Origin: Hypomesus transpacificus
Taxonomy: Eukaryota; Chordata; Actinopteri; Osmeriformes; Osmeridae
Direction: 5' to 3'
DNA: 64,000 nt
Assembly: GCF_021917145.1 (NCBI RefSeq)
Contig: NC_061062.1
Coordinates: 4,803,847 to 4,867,846, forward strand
Position numbers and translations under genes: made by a program. Below are positions 1 to 25,200 of this stretch, piece after piece. The notes under the pieces were generated by a model. The model made no database searches and was not told where the DNA came from. It saw nothing but the letters and a program-made list of their open reading frames with translations. Every line of letters begins with the position of its first letter. Position 1 is the stretch's first letter.

Positions 1-329
1 AATCTTTTTGATCGTGGACAACTTTCATGACAGGCATTTTATGGAAATGTATTTCAGATGGAAAGAGGAGGAGGCCTGTTGAACAGGAATGGACTAGATG
101 TGTGTGTGTGTGAAGTGATTGCTAATCTATGAGAGAGGTGCAGAGGAGAGAGGCACACTATGACCATTCAAACACCTACTAATCTAATGATTGACTATGA
201 CCACAAGAAGACTTCTCTAATGAGGGACTCTGACCATAGCAAAATGTCTTCAACTCTAGTGAACCACTCAGAGTACTTCTTCTACTCTACTGAGTGACTA
301 CTCTGTGCAGCAGCGCCCTCTGGTGTTAC

Positions 330-12283
<11,954 letters not shown>

Positions 12284-12309
12284 GGTTTAAGAACAATCCT
12301 TTTCTTCCT

Positions 12310-15300
12310 CTGCAAAGTAACAAGATCACAGGTGTCACATGTCACCAATAAATACAACCTTTCTTTGGTGGATAGGCTTGCCTGCTCCAGTATGCATAAA
12401 ACTGACTGTTTTAGGATTTACCAATCAATATTTAATTATGAATAGAGGGGAGGATTCTATGCCATGTTCTTGTAATGAAAGCATAGTATTATAGTTTCAG
12501 ATTAACTGTTTATATATTTGTTAAGACAGGTCATCTCCACTCTGTCACACCCACATTTGGCCTTCCAATAGGGGGTTGAATTATTCAGATACACTGACCT
12601 TAATTCATCAGTGGATACATTTCACATGCTTTGTGGAAAACAGAATTCTTAGAAGAATTTGTATGGATGAAAAAGGTTTGAAAAAACATACAGAAAGTTT
12701 AGAAAGTTTACAAAACATACTTCATACAAATACTTCATAATGTATCCATCATTTGATTACTTGTGGGCAGTAAGACTTGATATTGATTAATTTGTGATTT
12801 ATTAATTCATACCTCAACAATACCGGACCCAACTTAGACAAATCCAGCTGTTTAACATTAGGAACTAGGCCTATCACGAACGGAAAATATGTAAAGCCAT
12901 TGACCTGAACAGAATTCACAATTGCAAGCAAAGACATCATATCTACTATTCCAGATTGTACAGTACGAGTCATGTGTTTTTCACAAAATTGTGGTACGTT
13001 TTCAGCTTATCATTAATGACTGGCTATTTGTCAATGCAATACTTGTAAATATAATACTACACAGGTCAAATAAGAAGGCTGGGATAATGTCTCATTGACA
13101 TTGCTTCTACATTAATACAGTAATGTGTTTCTGTCTCCAAAGGTTAAATCAAGTTCTGGCTTTAGGTTGACTGAAAAACTTCAACCATTACCAAGTAATG
13201 CTGAATTGCAGTCATTGCATACAACATTGGGTTTATCACTTTCCATACATTGCTTGGATGGTTTTGGTTAGTACTGGATGGCAGTCATTCACCCATCTAC
13301 CAACAAAAACAATTTAGTCAAATTTCAGTAAGAAGTCATACATACCGTGCAGGAGAACTGCAGACAATCCTTGTCTTCTGCCCAACTCTAACAGGTTCCT
13401 GGTAGGTGACACAAACTCTAAAACATTGAGTTTTCTACAAAACAGTTGTACTACGTAGCCATTTTACATTGGAGAAACAAAATGTCCACAAAAGTAAAGT
13501 TGCGCAAAAAGAGTTAGGTTTGTCCAAGACTGCAGTTGAGCAGGAGTGATGTGATATGCCAATGAATAGTGTATGAGTGTTGAACCCGAGACTGGTAACT
13601 ATAACTGGAGACTGTTGAGGGACGTGACTAAGAGCTCAGTCTGCCAAGCCAGACAGACTGACAGCCCAGCTGGGTCTCTCCAAGTCACTGTTACACACAG
13701 AAGAAACTAAACATGTTGCATATTCATCAGAGATGTTCATTCTATAATGTGGGAGACAAGTTCTTCAGACAACATGTCAGTATTCAATATCATTTAAATG
13801 CACTTAGCAGCTTCCAGTTTAAAACATCCTGATGCAGCCCACCACAGTTACCACAGTATCCATTAATTTCTGGAGATGGTTTTGGACACATGATTGCACG
13901 CTCAATAAGAAGGTGGGGTTGTCATCACATACAGTACTATGATAATGGAGTTGAACAAACAAAGTTGACCTTTGTTTATTTGCAAACTTTTACACTTAAA
14001 AAAAGACAAAGACAAATTAACCTCACAGGACTGAGTCATGCAGAATGTTCTTAAGGTTAACATAAAAATCTGTAATGCCCCACACAGGTAAATTTGTTTG
14101 TAGTGTTTCATGAGACTAGAGAGTTCCACTTGGTTGTACACAATCATTTTTTATTAAATGACAATGCAGTCCCACATATACTGTGTAAATGGAGAAAAGG
14201 TTGTATACAAGAAATATGGCCACATGTTTACCTTAAGGCAACCGGTGACCTAATATTCATTGTCACTCTTCAAATGCCAATGGAGGAATGGGGTGAAAAA
14301 TGCCAATGAATGAACTGTAATGAGCCTAATTCAAACAGGAAGAAGGCAGTGGTCACGCAGTCTCTTCACATCCCCTCAGAACCCACCTGTGACATGAAAC
14401 AGCAAAAAGAGACAAAAGAGCTTGAATCAATAAATTGCCAAACACAAGTGCAGTGGAACCAAGATGGATGAATGCTCCTTCTTGAATCATTCATAGGATA
14501 CTGCTCCATTGGAAACTCAGTGTGGACACATAGGCCTTCATCATGTCTCTACAAAAGCTGCCAAGCAATCTCAACACCACTTTAATATGTATTCATCTTG
14601 TAATGAAAAATGCCTCTTTCAAAAATTTTGAACCAACCTTACAATGTGTTTAAACACAGACAACTTTACTCTGGTTAACCTATTCTTCCTTTAAAACATC
14701 AACTTTCTATGAGACATTTTTAACTTATAGTACTGTTACTTGCTTAAAGAATATTTTTGCAGTTTGTATTAAATAGTACATCTGCTGAAAACTAAAATAC
14801 AACTTATTGACTTATCAATTACACATACATAAGCCATACGTAAGCCATACATCTAAGTCTAACGTTGCCAGTATCTGATGACAAGGTGTTTAATTATTCA
14901 CGCTCTTTCGTAAGTATTGCATGTGTCATCCTCGTTATTTGCGAGCCTCAACCAGGTTTAGAAGACATTTAGTCAGGTTTTGTTCAATTTACAGACTATT
15001 GAACACTACTTTACAATGATAAGTAAATAACTGTTCGAGTTCTGTTAGGGCCCAGGGGTCAAGATGGCTACAGCAGTCATCATCAGTCTAACTTTGAATC
15101 AATACACACTACTTAACATCAAGAAATGTTGCTCTCCAGTCAGTCTGCTGTATGTTTATGTCACATCCTCGGAGGAGGGTTGTGGGGGGGACTGTGATAC
15201 CTATGGTGACATCCAACATGCCCGTGCCGTGGAGAGATCTTGCCCTTAATTACATGATTCAGTCCAGGCCCGCGGTATGGGGAGAAGAGCTGGGGTGTCC

Positions 15301-17030
15301 CTTGCATCGTCAGTGAGAAGAGCTGCCTCTCACCTCGGTACCTGTCACCACAAGCCGTGAGATGACTTACCTCATTCTGTCATGTGTGTTTAAGGACAAA
15401 ACCAGGGCGCTCGGGAGTCACAACACAGTCCCACACCAGACCTGTATCCTGTTCACTTCCTGCATTTTAATCATGTCAATAGGAAAATAACATTGGATCA
15501 TTTTTGTATAGGGACACATTTTACTAGGGACCAGCTTGGTTTAAGTTTGGATGGGTGTCAAATATGAGATGACATGATATCTATGTCAGTTCTGCACATC
15601 GTTTTTCCCATTTGTGGTGTGCACCCTACTGTTTTACCAAATAATATTAACAATACTTACATACCTCATTTGTATCCTTGTGGAAGGATACGAAGTAGGT
15701 AACATGATACATATGCATGAGCATGCAACCGAGACCTCGAAACAACACCTAGAGCCATGCCGTCTAAGGTGAACCACAGCTGGACTTGATACCAGCCATG
15801 CAATCTTATCCACGTATGGGCCCGCTGTCCTCGCCTCCTGTCGGACGCAGCCTGATTATCACGATCCCTTTGTGCTCCACTGGCTCTTTGGTTGTACCAC
15901 CTGACTCCGGTGTAAAATGTCATCCTGACACATTTCTGACTGCTCGAGGGGGCGGGGGTAAGTTCTGGGTGGCTTAGTGAGAAGAAAAGAGACATGGTCT
16001 ATTGGTCCTGGTTATTCATTATCAATACCTGGATTAAGTCAGCTGATTTAATAGCAGCAAGTAGCCCAACGCTTGATGACAACCAGAGGCGTTGTTAGAC
16101 ATAAAACTCTACAGGGGTACAGGCCCCTAATCATATCCCTTTTTTTCTCTTTCAAGCTTGCTGGGCTCAATGCACTATAGGCAATATAAACTCTGCTTGC
16201 TTAACCCACTATATAATAGTTCAGGAACACAAGTTTGATATCAGCTTAGGCAGGGATATCAATAGTTTAATTAGTTTAAATAATTTTTTTTTGCACATTT
16301 CTTTCGCACATTTCTTTCGCATAAATTTGGGCGCAAATAACCTACAGTTTTTTTGAGCTTCAAACGTGATCTTGTTTTCATGTTTTAGTCAAAATATAAT
16401 GATTGGTAGGCCTCACATTCAGAAACTTTCTTTAGTTTTGTAATTCTTTCTTAGCCTACCTCAACTCTGACTTGTGTGCCGAGTCTGACACCTGAACTTC
16501 TGTGTGCGTGCTGCAGTGTCTATTTTGGCAAGCTCAGGGCGCGCTGACATGGAATTCTGCAGGTATCGTTTGTGTTTTCGGTTAAAATGCTTTGATTTTA
16601 CAAGCGTTGATTGGGATAGGCTACTGCGTTTATTTTTTCCAAGATTATCAATCTAAATCAATGCACTGACTAATAAAGTAAATTGTTAAAACTCGAGCTT
16701 TAGATTTTACTGGGGCACAGCAGATTTATATTGGGAACGTGCCCCAGTAAAAAGGGTCAGACGACGCCCCTGATGACAACGCTTTAATTGCCATACGAGC
16801 CTTTTGGCCCTTCCACCAATCTCCAAACTGTCCGATTACCAACACTTTCTGTAGCTGACGGCCAGTGGGGCATGTGTCTAGGCCTAAGATATACAAGATT
16901 TGTATCCTTGAAATACAAGTGTGACAATTGCTGCCTTTCATGATTTAGTATTGCACACACTGTGGGTTGTCAAACAAACTGTAACAACTAGATCATTTTT
17001 TCCAAGATTCCTGGCTGGCTAGCACACAGG
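12310..17030. other. otof-wtap intergenic region, no coding gene seen
   Basis: No exon of either neighbour and no other gene is recognised across 4.7 kb. The first coding exon of otof has an acceptor (ends at 12310), so untranslated 5' exons must lie here; a sequence ending at 13346 with a good minus-strand donor (GCACG then GTATGT) is a candidate. A CA repeat (11965-12000) lies just downstream in the otof intron. Short frames at 15666-15995 and elsewhere have no recognisable homology. C2A-type otoferlin exons were looked for on the minus strand and not found. Confidence 0.6.
16705..16752. repeat. short perfect hairpin
   Basis: Arms TTTTACTGGGGCAC (16705-16718) and GTGCCCCAGTAAAA (16739-16752) are exact reverse complements with a 20-base loop. 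The surroundings (16085-16770) look like an old interspersed repeat, but no family can be named. Confidence 0.7.
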
Positions 17031-17266
17031 CGGGCGCGCGCAGCAGTGCACGTGTTGCTACCGCTGCTCCATTTTCGTGTGCGTGTGTGTGCTTCCTACA
17101 GCGAGTTACAAGTTTCCTGTGTCCTTTATCAACACTTGTCAGCGCAGAATGCCAAAGTACTGTCGCTACCCCTCACAATATGTCTAGCTATAGAGCTAGT
17201 TATCCGTGACTATCTCAACCAATTCACCTGTCAGAAGAAATTGAGCTATTGGCCAAATCCTCCGTG
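17030..17266 (+). promoter_or_regulatory. wtap: probable wtap 5' untranslated exon and core promoter
   Basis: A GC-rich, CpG-bearing patch (GGGCGCGCGCAG near 17032) precedes a sequence ending in a good donor (TCCGTG then GTGAGT at 17267). The coding exon 17519-17565 has an acceptor, so an untranslated exon is required upstream. The exact start of transcription is inferred. Confidence 0.45.
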
Positions 17267-17538
17267 GTGAGTTACTGTGCAATTAGCTTGCTAAGCTAAC
17301 GAGATAGCCCAGCACTAGCAGTGCGAGGCTTTAGCAACGAGTTTAGCAAGCTAACTCGTTTGCTGCAGTGCTATGTTCTGCAAATGCTATTTAATGTATC
17401 TTGCCTAAAAACATGAAACTATCATAAAAATGTACAATTGCGTAACTGCTTGCAGCTCCGTTGTGTGAGTACAGTAGAGGTTAGCTTACATGCTAATCCG
17501 ATTTGATCATTTCTTTAGCTCACCACCCGGAGGCCAGA

Positions 17539-20500
17539 ATGACTGAGGAACCTTTGCCTAAGAGGGTGAGCTAATGTTAGCAGGTTACCAGCTAGCTACA
17601 CTAGCTATCTAGGTAGCACCAGATGCTTACTTGCTACAGCTAAATGTAAACACAAAAGGAATGCATTATTTATCAATCTTGTTGTTTCTGTTAAGGTTCG
17701 CCTCTGTGAATCAGATTTAAAGACACTTCCCAGAGAGGAACTTTGTGAACGGTAAAGTTAGCAAGCTTTTCAACTTAACCAGTTTGTTTTACGGCTACAT
17801 GTGTCTGCACAGTCCTTTGGGGATAACCATCTGGCCCGTAAAAAAATTAGAATGATTTAACAGAAACGTGCACTGAACACTAATGAAGGGTTCAAGATGG
17901 CACTTTCATGCATGACTGTAAAATCTAAGCACACTTGAAAATGTTAATTATCTTGGGACTATTAGGGTAATGTTTTTTATTATTATGAATGTATTTCAGA
18001 TGGAAAGAAGAGGAAGCTTATGTGCAAACACTTGAGTCAAAGTATTCAGAGACGAATTGTAAGTGTGCATGCATCTATAACAAGCCTATAAACGACTGAA
18101 GCTAACCCATGCCTCAACAATCTTCATTATACATGTATAATATAAATGTGACCAAAACCACAGATTTAGGCTTTGGTTGCTTCTGTAGTATACACCAACA
18201 CTGACATCTCGTGGTCTCCCTCAGCATCCTACTCAAATGACATTGTTGTGTCCAGATGTCAGTGTTATTAATCAAACAATGAAGAAAACACAGGCCGCGT
18301 TTGCATCAAAGCATCTGCTACTCGAAGGCGTGTCATGTAGTATTGTGTGGTCGTCCCACAGCTAACGAGGTGACCTGCCTGCGGGAGTCTGAGGAGAGCC
18401 TGAAGCTGCAGCAGCAGGAGGCGGCACGCAGGGAGAACATCCTGGTCATGAGGCTGGCCACCAAAGAACAGGAGATGCAGGAGTGCACTGTGAGTGACCG
18501 CACATCAAACTGGATCTACTGCTATTTTATCCCCCCCCCCCCCCAAGACCTGTATCGCAGAGTGTAAATCTGTCATGTCCCGATTCACTGCTGATTTGAA
18601 CTTGAGGCTTTGTGAGGCTGACACTTGTCTCCAAAGCGAATTGCACTAAGTTTGTCTCAACTGACGGACTGTGCCTGCCAGTTTTTCGTTAGTAGCTCCT
18701 TCTTCAAGCCTAGAATGAGCATCAGACCCGTCATTCCACCACCTTGGAGTGAATAGCTGTTACACATGGTATCTGGTGGTCTTTGATGTATATTCTGCAT
18801 GTTTCCTCCCTTCACACAGACCCAGATCCAGTACCTCAAGCAGGCCCAGCAGCCAAACTTGGCCCATCTGAGGTCTATGACTGTGGACCCTGCCGTCAAC
18901 CTGTTTTTCCTCAAAATGAAGAGCGAACTGGAGGACACTAAAGACAAACTGGAGCAGGCCCAAAATGAACTCAGTGCCTGGAAATTTACACCTGATAGGT
19001 AAACCAAACCAAAATAATCCTCCAGCCAAAAGACTTTGCCAGACAACTCTCCTCTGCAAGAATGCAAAATGGTGGGAAAGGCAGGAAAAATGTGCACTGT
19101 GACTGTAAGAAAGAGACAGATACCCCATACCTGGTCAAGTGCCTTCACCTCTGCACTTGTTATGCGTCATACATAGACTGTCAGGTGAACTGATCTCAGC
19201 TCTGATGGGCGAGAAGGAAGCGGGACTGCTCTGAAGAGATGGGTCACTCTCAACCTCCGAACCCTCCCCTTTTAAGGAACATTGCTATACTGTGTGTGGT
19301 TTGTTTGTGGGATGTTTTCCTTAAAAAAAAAAAAAAAAAAAAAAATCTACACAAAATGTAGTGTACCATCGACAGACATTTTGTCTACTAATCGTTTATT
19401 GAAGAAAATACCTCAGTAATCCCTCCTCCCCTCCCCAACCCCCCCTCCACTCCACATAGAGTATAGCTAATTGAATGTAAGGTTGACATGGAGGAGCCCT
19501 CTGCTAGCCTGGTTCAGAGACTGTTAGATCCTAAAGACTGTTGGTCTGTGTCGTGCCCCTGGGCATGCTTGACTTTGAGCTGACACAGGAGGTCATCTTG
19601 AGCACCATTATCAGTAATATGAGCCATGTTCAGGTACGATTGTTTTGTTTATTAATGACTTGATTGTTGCTGCTCTTCTGTCTCGACAAATTCATGGTTT
19701 TTCCATCTGTCTTTCCTGTACGTGTTTAAACAGTGCCACCGTGGGACAGGAGTGGCTGACTAAAATGAAAACATTCTCCCCCTTAATGTCAGGCCTAAAC
19801 GGTGTTAAAGGAGTCCCCAGGCTCTGGAGAGTTTAACGATTTTTCTAGAATCCTCTCCATCTCTGCCATAAAACCAACACCCAGTGGTGCTGGCGCTTGT
19901 GATCTTCCCTGCTTCTCTGTTGACTTGCTGGATGGGGACCCACGTTCACCATGTCTAGTGCGTGACGACTGAGACGTCCGACCTGTGTCCCTTGCAGCCA
20001 GACGGGGAAGAAGCTGATGGCTAAGTGCCGCATGCTGATCCAGGAGAACCAGGAGCTGGGCCGCCAGCTGTCCCAGGGACGCACCGCCCAGCTGGAGGCC
20101 GAGCTGGCCCTGCAGAAGAAGTACAGCGAGGAGCTCAAGGGCAGCCAGGACGGTGAGGGGAATGCATACTTGTCTCTATTCCATCTCTACGGCTCTCTTT
20201 CCTATTTCCTCTTTACCTAGCGCTACACCAGGTTTACTCCATATCAGCTTCATATATGCTACTCTCTTTACTACCCTATTTATGGGCTGTCCTGCTGTCT
20301 CCGTGGATTGCGTTCTTCCTAAATTGTGAGTCTTTCCACGTTGCCAACATATGTGTGTCTGACTATTTTTGGCAGAGTTGAAGGACTTCATCATCCAGCT
20401 GGACGAGGAGGTAGAGGGCATGCAGAGCACCATCCTGGTCCTGCAGCAGCAGCTGAAGGAGTCCCGACAGCAGCAGCAGGCCCAGGGCCCGGCCCCCGGG

Positions 20501-20908
20501 GGCCCAGCCCCCAGCCCGGCCCCCGGGGGCCCCACACCGCCGGCCCCTAAGCAGGCCTGGCCGGCCGGGCTGGTGAATGGCCCAGGCAGCACTAGCCCTA
20601 CTCATAGGACAGCAGTAACAGGCCTGGGCCCTGCCCCAGAGAAAGACAGCCAAGCAGAGCAGGAGTCCCTACCATCGCCCTCCACCGGGGCCGATGCAAA
20701 ACTGTCCAACTCCAACCACTCTGGGGATGTGAACCAGCTTAGCGAGGGCTATGAGACTGTAGACTCCCCCACTGGCAGTGAGGCGTCCTTCACGCAGCAC
20801 TCCATAGACTGGACCCCAGAGCCCCAGGAGGAGAGCACACTGGCTGGGAAGGCCATGAGAACTGCAGGCTCACGTCAAGCTCAGAATGGCTTGAATGTTT
20901 CAGTTTAG
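17539..20908 (+). CDS. wtap: WTAP, regulatory subunit of the m6A writer complex
   Basis: WTAP anchors METTL3-METTL14 in nuclear speckles with VIRMA, ZC3H13 and others, for mRNA m6A methylation and splicing. Exons: 17539-17565, 17696-17751, 18000-18058, 18362-18489, 18820-18998, 19998-20152, 20376-20908; together 1137 nt, 378 residues, exactly in frame. The N-terminus (MTEEPLPKRVRL) and long coiled coil (about 55-250) track human WTAP closely (ARRENILVMRLATKEQEMQE, LSAWKFTPD, KKLMAKCRMLIQENQELG, FIIQLDEEVEGMQSTILVLQ). The C-terminal third is disordered and differs: a Pro/Gly/Ala tract of about 30 residues follows the last Gln run, where mammals have Ser/Gln-rich sequence. The end (VNQLSEGYETVDSPTGSE, QNGL) is again conserved. 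Human WTAP is 396 residues. Confidence 0.97.
18999..19002 (+). other. wtap: intron 5 read-through stop in wtap
   Basis: If the donor at 18999 is not used, the frame reads ...WKFTPD-Arg and stops at TAA 19000-19002. This makes a short form lacking the second half of the coiled coil and the tail. Human WTAP has an annotated short form ending at about this residue (from memory). Confidence 0.45.
19323..19345 (+). repeat. A23 tract in wtap intron 5
   Basis: Twenty-three adenines follow TTTTCCTT. It could be a processed tail or an ordinary A-run; no AATAAA stands just before it. Confidence 0.8.
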
Positions 20909-21305
20909 GGTCTAAGACAGTTGGCTCTCACTCTCTCTTTCTTTTGTGACTAGAAATCATGCCCTGATGCTCTACCTAGGTTCCTGCTGGTGTCCGTCAG
21001 ACTATGTAGAAACAGACTTACTGAATAGGACACTATGCAGTGATTCGGAAATACATTCTCAGAGATTCCTTTGAATCTTTCCATGGAGACAGTGAGTATG
21101 TTGTCCATATCTGTGCACATTATCTGTTAGGATTATGATTGAGTAATGACACTGTCATGATTGTTTTAAGTGTAACAACTTTTGTCAAGTGCTGCTTACC
21201 AATTGTTTTGAACAGGATCATATTTTTTTTCAATAATTGTGAAGCAAGTATGGTTTACAAATTGTGGTATTCTGAATTTGTATTTCTTGTCCTAGACTGA
21301 ATTCC

Positions 21306-21311
21306 AATAAA
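21306..21311 (+). terminator. wtap: wtap poly(A) signal
   Basis: AATAAA about 400 bases after the wtap stop, followed within 5 bases by a T-rich stretch. It gives a 3'UTR of about 420 bases. Confidence 0.75.
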
Positions 21312-21334
21312 GTTTTTTTTTTGTTAAAATGTTA

Positions 21335-22299
21335 TGCCGTTTAAATCTGTGGTGTATTGTAAATAAGGCATGTTGTCTATTAATAAAAAAAAAAACATAT
21401 TTAATACAACCTTTTTATAGAATGGGCTATGGAAAGTCGCTAATTTGGTGGTTTCAAAGTGTAAGTTGATCTGAATAAATTGGTTAGGAAAATATCTGAT
21501 GTAAAAATAGAAGCCACCAGTCTTGTGGAAATACTCCCATCTAGTGGCTGTCTCAGCTTCACTCGCACAAGAGCATTGTGGGATTGTAGGTATAAATACC
21601 CTTCTCTGCCTCACATTCATATTGAGGCCAGTGCATGTACCAGAGCATCCCAGCATTTCAACACCATTGGATGCTTTACCACCGTTGCCCCGGAAACCAT
21701 TTACTGGGCCAGATTGCTTATTTTTGCCACACATCTTTCTTCTGCCCCGAAAGCTCCCCATCTCGTTAGCTTGCGTGCAACCTGTGTGAAGTAGGGAGAT
21801 GGATTTAAAGGGACAGTATCGTATTATGTACCAGAAAAGGAGAGCAGCACGCAAGGGGCAGTCTGTGAGACATTTAAAAGGGAAGTGATCATTTCAGACT
21901 CCACAGATCGTAAAGAGGGAGGTTTCAGGATGCACATGTGAAGCATCAACAACACTAGAGGAGAAGAGGAGGCTGTTACGTAGAGACCGCGGTGTGTTCT
22001 CTACGTCCAGCAGGCTGTACCCAGAACTGTGCCATCAAGTCAGCTGCTTGTTTGTTCCACCCCCACCCACCCCTCTCTCTCTCCCTTTCTTCCTCCTCCT
22101 CTTATCAGTTTGTGATGCTCTGGTGAGCAGGCAGCCAGGCTATCGTAGCAATCAGCTGCCCGGTGAATCAGCTGAGCACCCAGGACCAGCGCTGACAGGA
22201 ACAAGCACCAGGATCAAGGGGGGGAAGACACGAAGAGGAAGAGGGTAGTGGAGAAGGAGGGTGTTCTGAATCATGGTTGTTCTGTGCCCGGGGGGTGGA
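21335..22299. other. wtap-map7 intergenic region and map7 5' leader
   Basis: No other gene is seen. A pyrimidine-rich run ending in an AG at about 22108 could be the acceptor of the first coding exon of map7, which would place untranslated leader from there to 22299. The open frames on both strands between 21324 and 21854 have no recognisable domain. Confidence 0.5.
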
Positions 22300-25200
22300 A
22301 TGCCAGGCTTGGTTCCTGCCATGGCGGGGCAGAGGATCCAGAGAGACACCCCCAGCAGGACAGCGTTTCACAAGCTTTCTGCCTCCAAAGGAACCCAGAG
22401 GAAGGGAGTCAGAGCGAGCAGACAGGGAGGTGGGTGGCTTCGCCTTTCCTAGTGTTGAAGTCGATGGTTATGTCCATAATACTGATTTATCCCCTTCTTC
22501 CTCTGTAAATATGTGGTCTGTAGAACCGGGCCGGACAACTTAAAGGCACAGCATTGTCTTAAGCAGCATGGAGCATTGTAGAGTCTTGACAGATGTATAC
22601 ATGCATGCTATTGATTTATATGACCAACCTCTGTTGTTTTTTGCATGTGAATTGTTAGAAGAATGTTATCCTTCTCCTATAATAGTAGTCTAGTCATCCT
22701 TGTCTTAATTCAGTGGTAGACATGAATTACATAACACAAATTGTCAAGACAGAGAAAGAATGTCTTGGGTTGATGTATTATTTTGTGAAGGAGGGGGGCA
22801 CACATTGTATCAGCTTTATGTTTCATTTCATATCCATCATGTGACTGTAGATCCCTGCTTATCTAGATATGAACCGCACGTCTTTCCTGCGTGTCTTGGT
22901 GTGCTCTGTTTGTTTTAGTCATCTCTGTGAGGATGGATCAGGCGCTGGTCGTATCTCCATCCCCTCCAGGCACAGCCACATAAGAATGGCTCTTTTTCTT
23001 TTAATGCATCTGACCCTACGCCTGAGGCTGGCGGGCTCCCATGTGGTTAGCATTGACCACCTCTTTTCTACAACCAGGGTGTCTACACACAGGAGGATCA
23101 CTAGTAACCAGTAAACCTGAATTGAATTGTCATATAGTCTGCTGGTTATAATGCCAATGATTCAGTTAAGAGAGGATCTGTTCTTGTGACTTGCATTTAG
23201 GGGTTGAGCCTTGCAGGCCTGTGACATGTGAGGTAGTCAAAATATATTTTGGATAGGGAAAGCCCAAAACCGTGACAAATGTTTTCATCACTGTCAAAAA
23301 TTATCGGAACAGAGTCTTTTTTTTTCTCTTTCTCTCCGTTCTAGAGCAAGGCAATGACACACAGACAGTTCCAGAGAAGAGAGGAATAGTCTGTGGTCCT
23401 TCCCTCACCAAATCAGCCCAGATCAGAAATATCCTGGGTAACTCTGCAGGTCTGAATCAGCCCTCAATCTCTCTCTCTCTGCCTGGGGCTTTCCTTGTCC
23501 TTTAGCTGTCATGAGTTTGGTTTATCTGCATTTCAACACTGCCATCACACAGTAGCATCATCCTGGCCTCTATCATTTGTTTGTTATGTCTCTCATGTCA
23601 CACTGCACTAAAACTCATACCGAAACCACTGATTCAAAAGTCGTAACGATATCTCTTCAGACCTTCTGTAAAGATCGGTAAAGATTCCTGCAGTCTTAAC
23701 TTTTACTCCTGCTTATCATTTTCCAAGAACCACATGCGCTAAACGTGGACGAGAGGCTGAGGCTGGCACGGGAGCGAAGAGAGGAGCGAGAGAGAGAGCT
23801 CGGTGCGTTAACCCCACCTGCCGGAGTTTATCCCGATACCAACCATCTCAAACCATACCAACTCATGTCTGTCACTGAGCTGTGCATCTTGGTTGAAGAG
23901 TCGTTGGCGGTGTTTTGGTAGTCAGGTTTTCCGTGTCTTTATTTCCCTCCCAGTGTCACGGGAGCTTGGCTGGTTGGAGCGTGAGGAAAGGGCCCGGCGC
24001 TACCATGAGAAGCAGCTGGAGGAGAGGAGGAAGAAGCTGCTGGAACAGAGGCAGAAGGAGGAGAAGAGGCGCCATGCTGTTGAGGAGAAGCGAAGGATTG
24101 GGCTCAAGGCGGAAAAGGTTAGAGTTCCAAGGGGCAGTTCACCCAAAAATCGAAATTACATATTTTTCTTCTTCCCTGTAGTGCTATTTATCCATCTACA
24201 TTGTTTGGGTGTGACTTGCCAAGTGGCCATAGAGATATCTGCAGTTTCTTGAATGTTATGGAGCAATGGAAGATCAGGAGCTAGCAGTTTCATGTAGCAA
24301 CAGTTTTCTTTCCATCAAACCTACATGAAACTCACCGATAAGAGTATTGAGATGTTAATGACAGAACCTCGAGGAAGTTAGGTTGTGTTTGTCCACATTG
24401 TAATTGTTTTAGGACTTGAGTTTGTAGGAACTTGTAGTAGCCAATGTGTTGTATTACGATGAAATTTTTTTATATGGCTGCTGCCACATCCATAACATTG
24501 AGACATCCGTTCCTTGACTGAAGGAGCGCTGTGAGAGTGCAGTACGCAGGACACTGGAGAGGAGCCAAAGAGCCAACCAGAGGCTTCTCCAGACCTCTCG
24601 AGGAAGGAAACTCATCAAGAACAGCGGTAACAATCTTTTTCCTTTTTTAGGAGGTGGGGCTTTGGGAGATAAGATTCCTCATCTCTCTAAATCGTCATAA
24701 CCTATATATTTGGTTGAAAACCCAACAACAAACAACTCTTTATTTCTTTACTGTGCCTATTCTTTCTACCTCAGCTCTAACTCTATGCTTTCCTACTTTC
24801 TGTTCATGACCTCTGTGTGTCTGTTGTTTGGGACTTGTGCCGTGCTGCGCTCCGTACTATCCTAGTTCCGCGCCGCTTACCGCTGAGTCCCTGGGAGAAG
24901 AGCTTGGTCAGTCGGTTACTGACCCCCACATGCGCTTATCTGGCCAGAAGCAAGAGTGCTGGCTGTCAGTCACTAGACAAAGGTACTTTCGGACTGCAGA
25001 ACAGAATCAATAGATGTACCGCAATGTACTGATCGATACTAATTCATCAGTGTTGTAATGTAAGAGCTTCAGTTCCAGTTTTGGAGGTTTGGTCCCTGAC
25101 TGTCTCATCAGAAGAGATGACTGTTCCGCTCTCTTTCTCCCTCTCTCACTCTTGCTTTTCTCAAACATTGCTTGCTATTCACGCTTTCATGTTTTCCTCC

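Noticed and set aside
15666-15995. Minus-strand frame of 109 codons in the otof-wtap gap
   Set aside because: No domain, splice partner or likeness to otof C2A was recognised.
21324-21854. Frames of 176 (minus) and 104 (plus) codons after wtap
   Set aside because: No recognisable domain or splice context.
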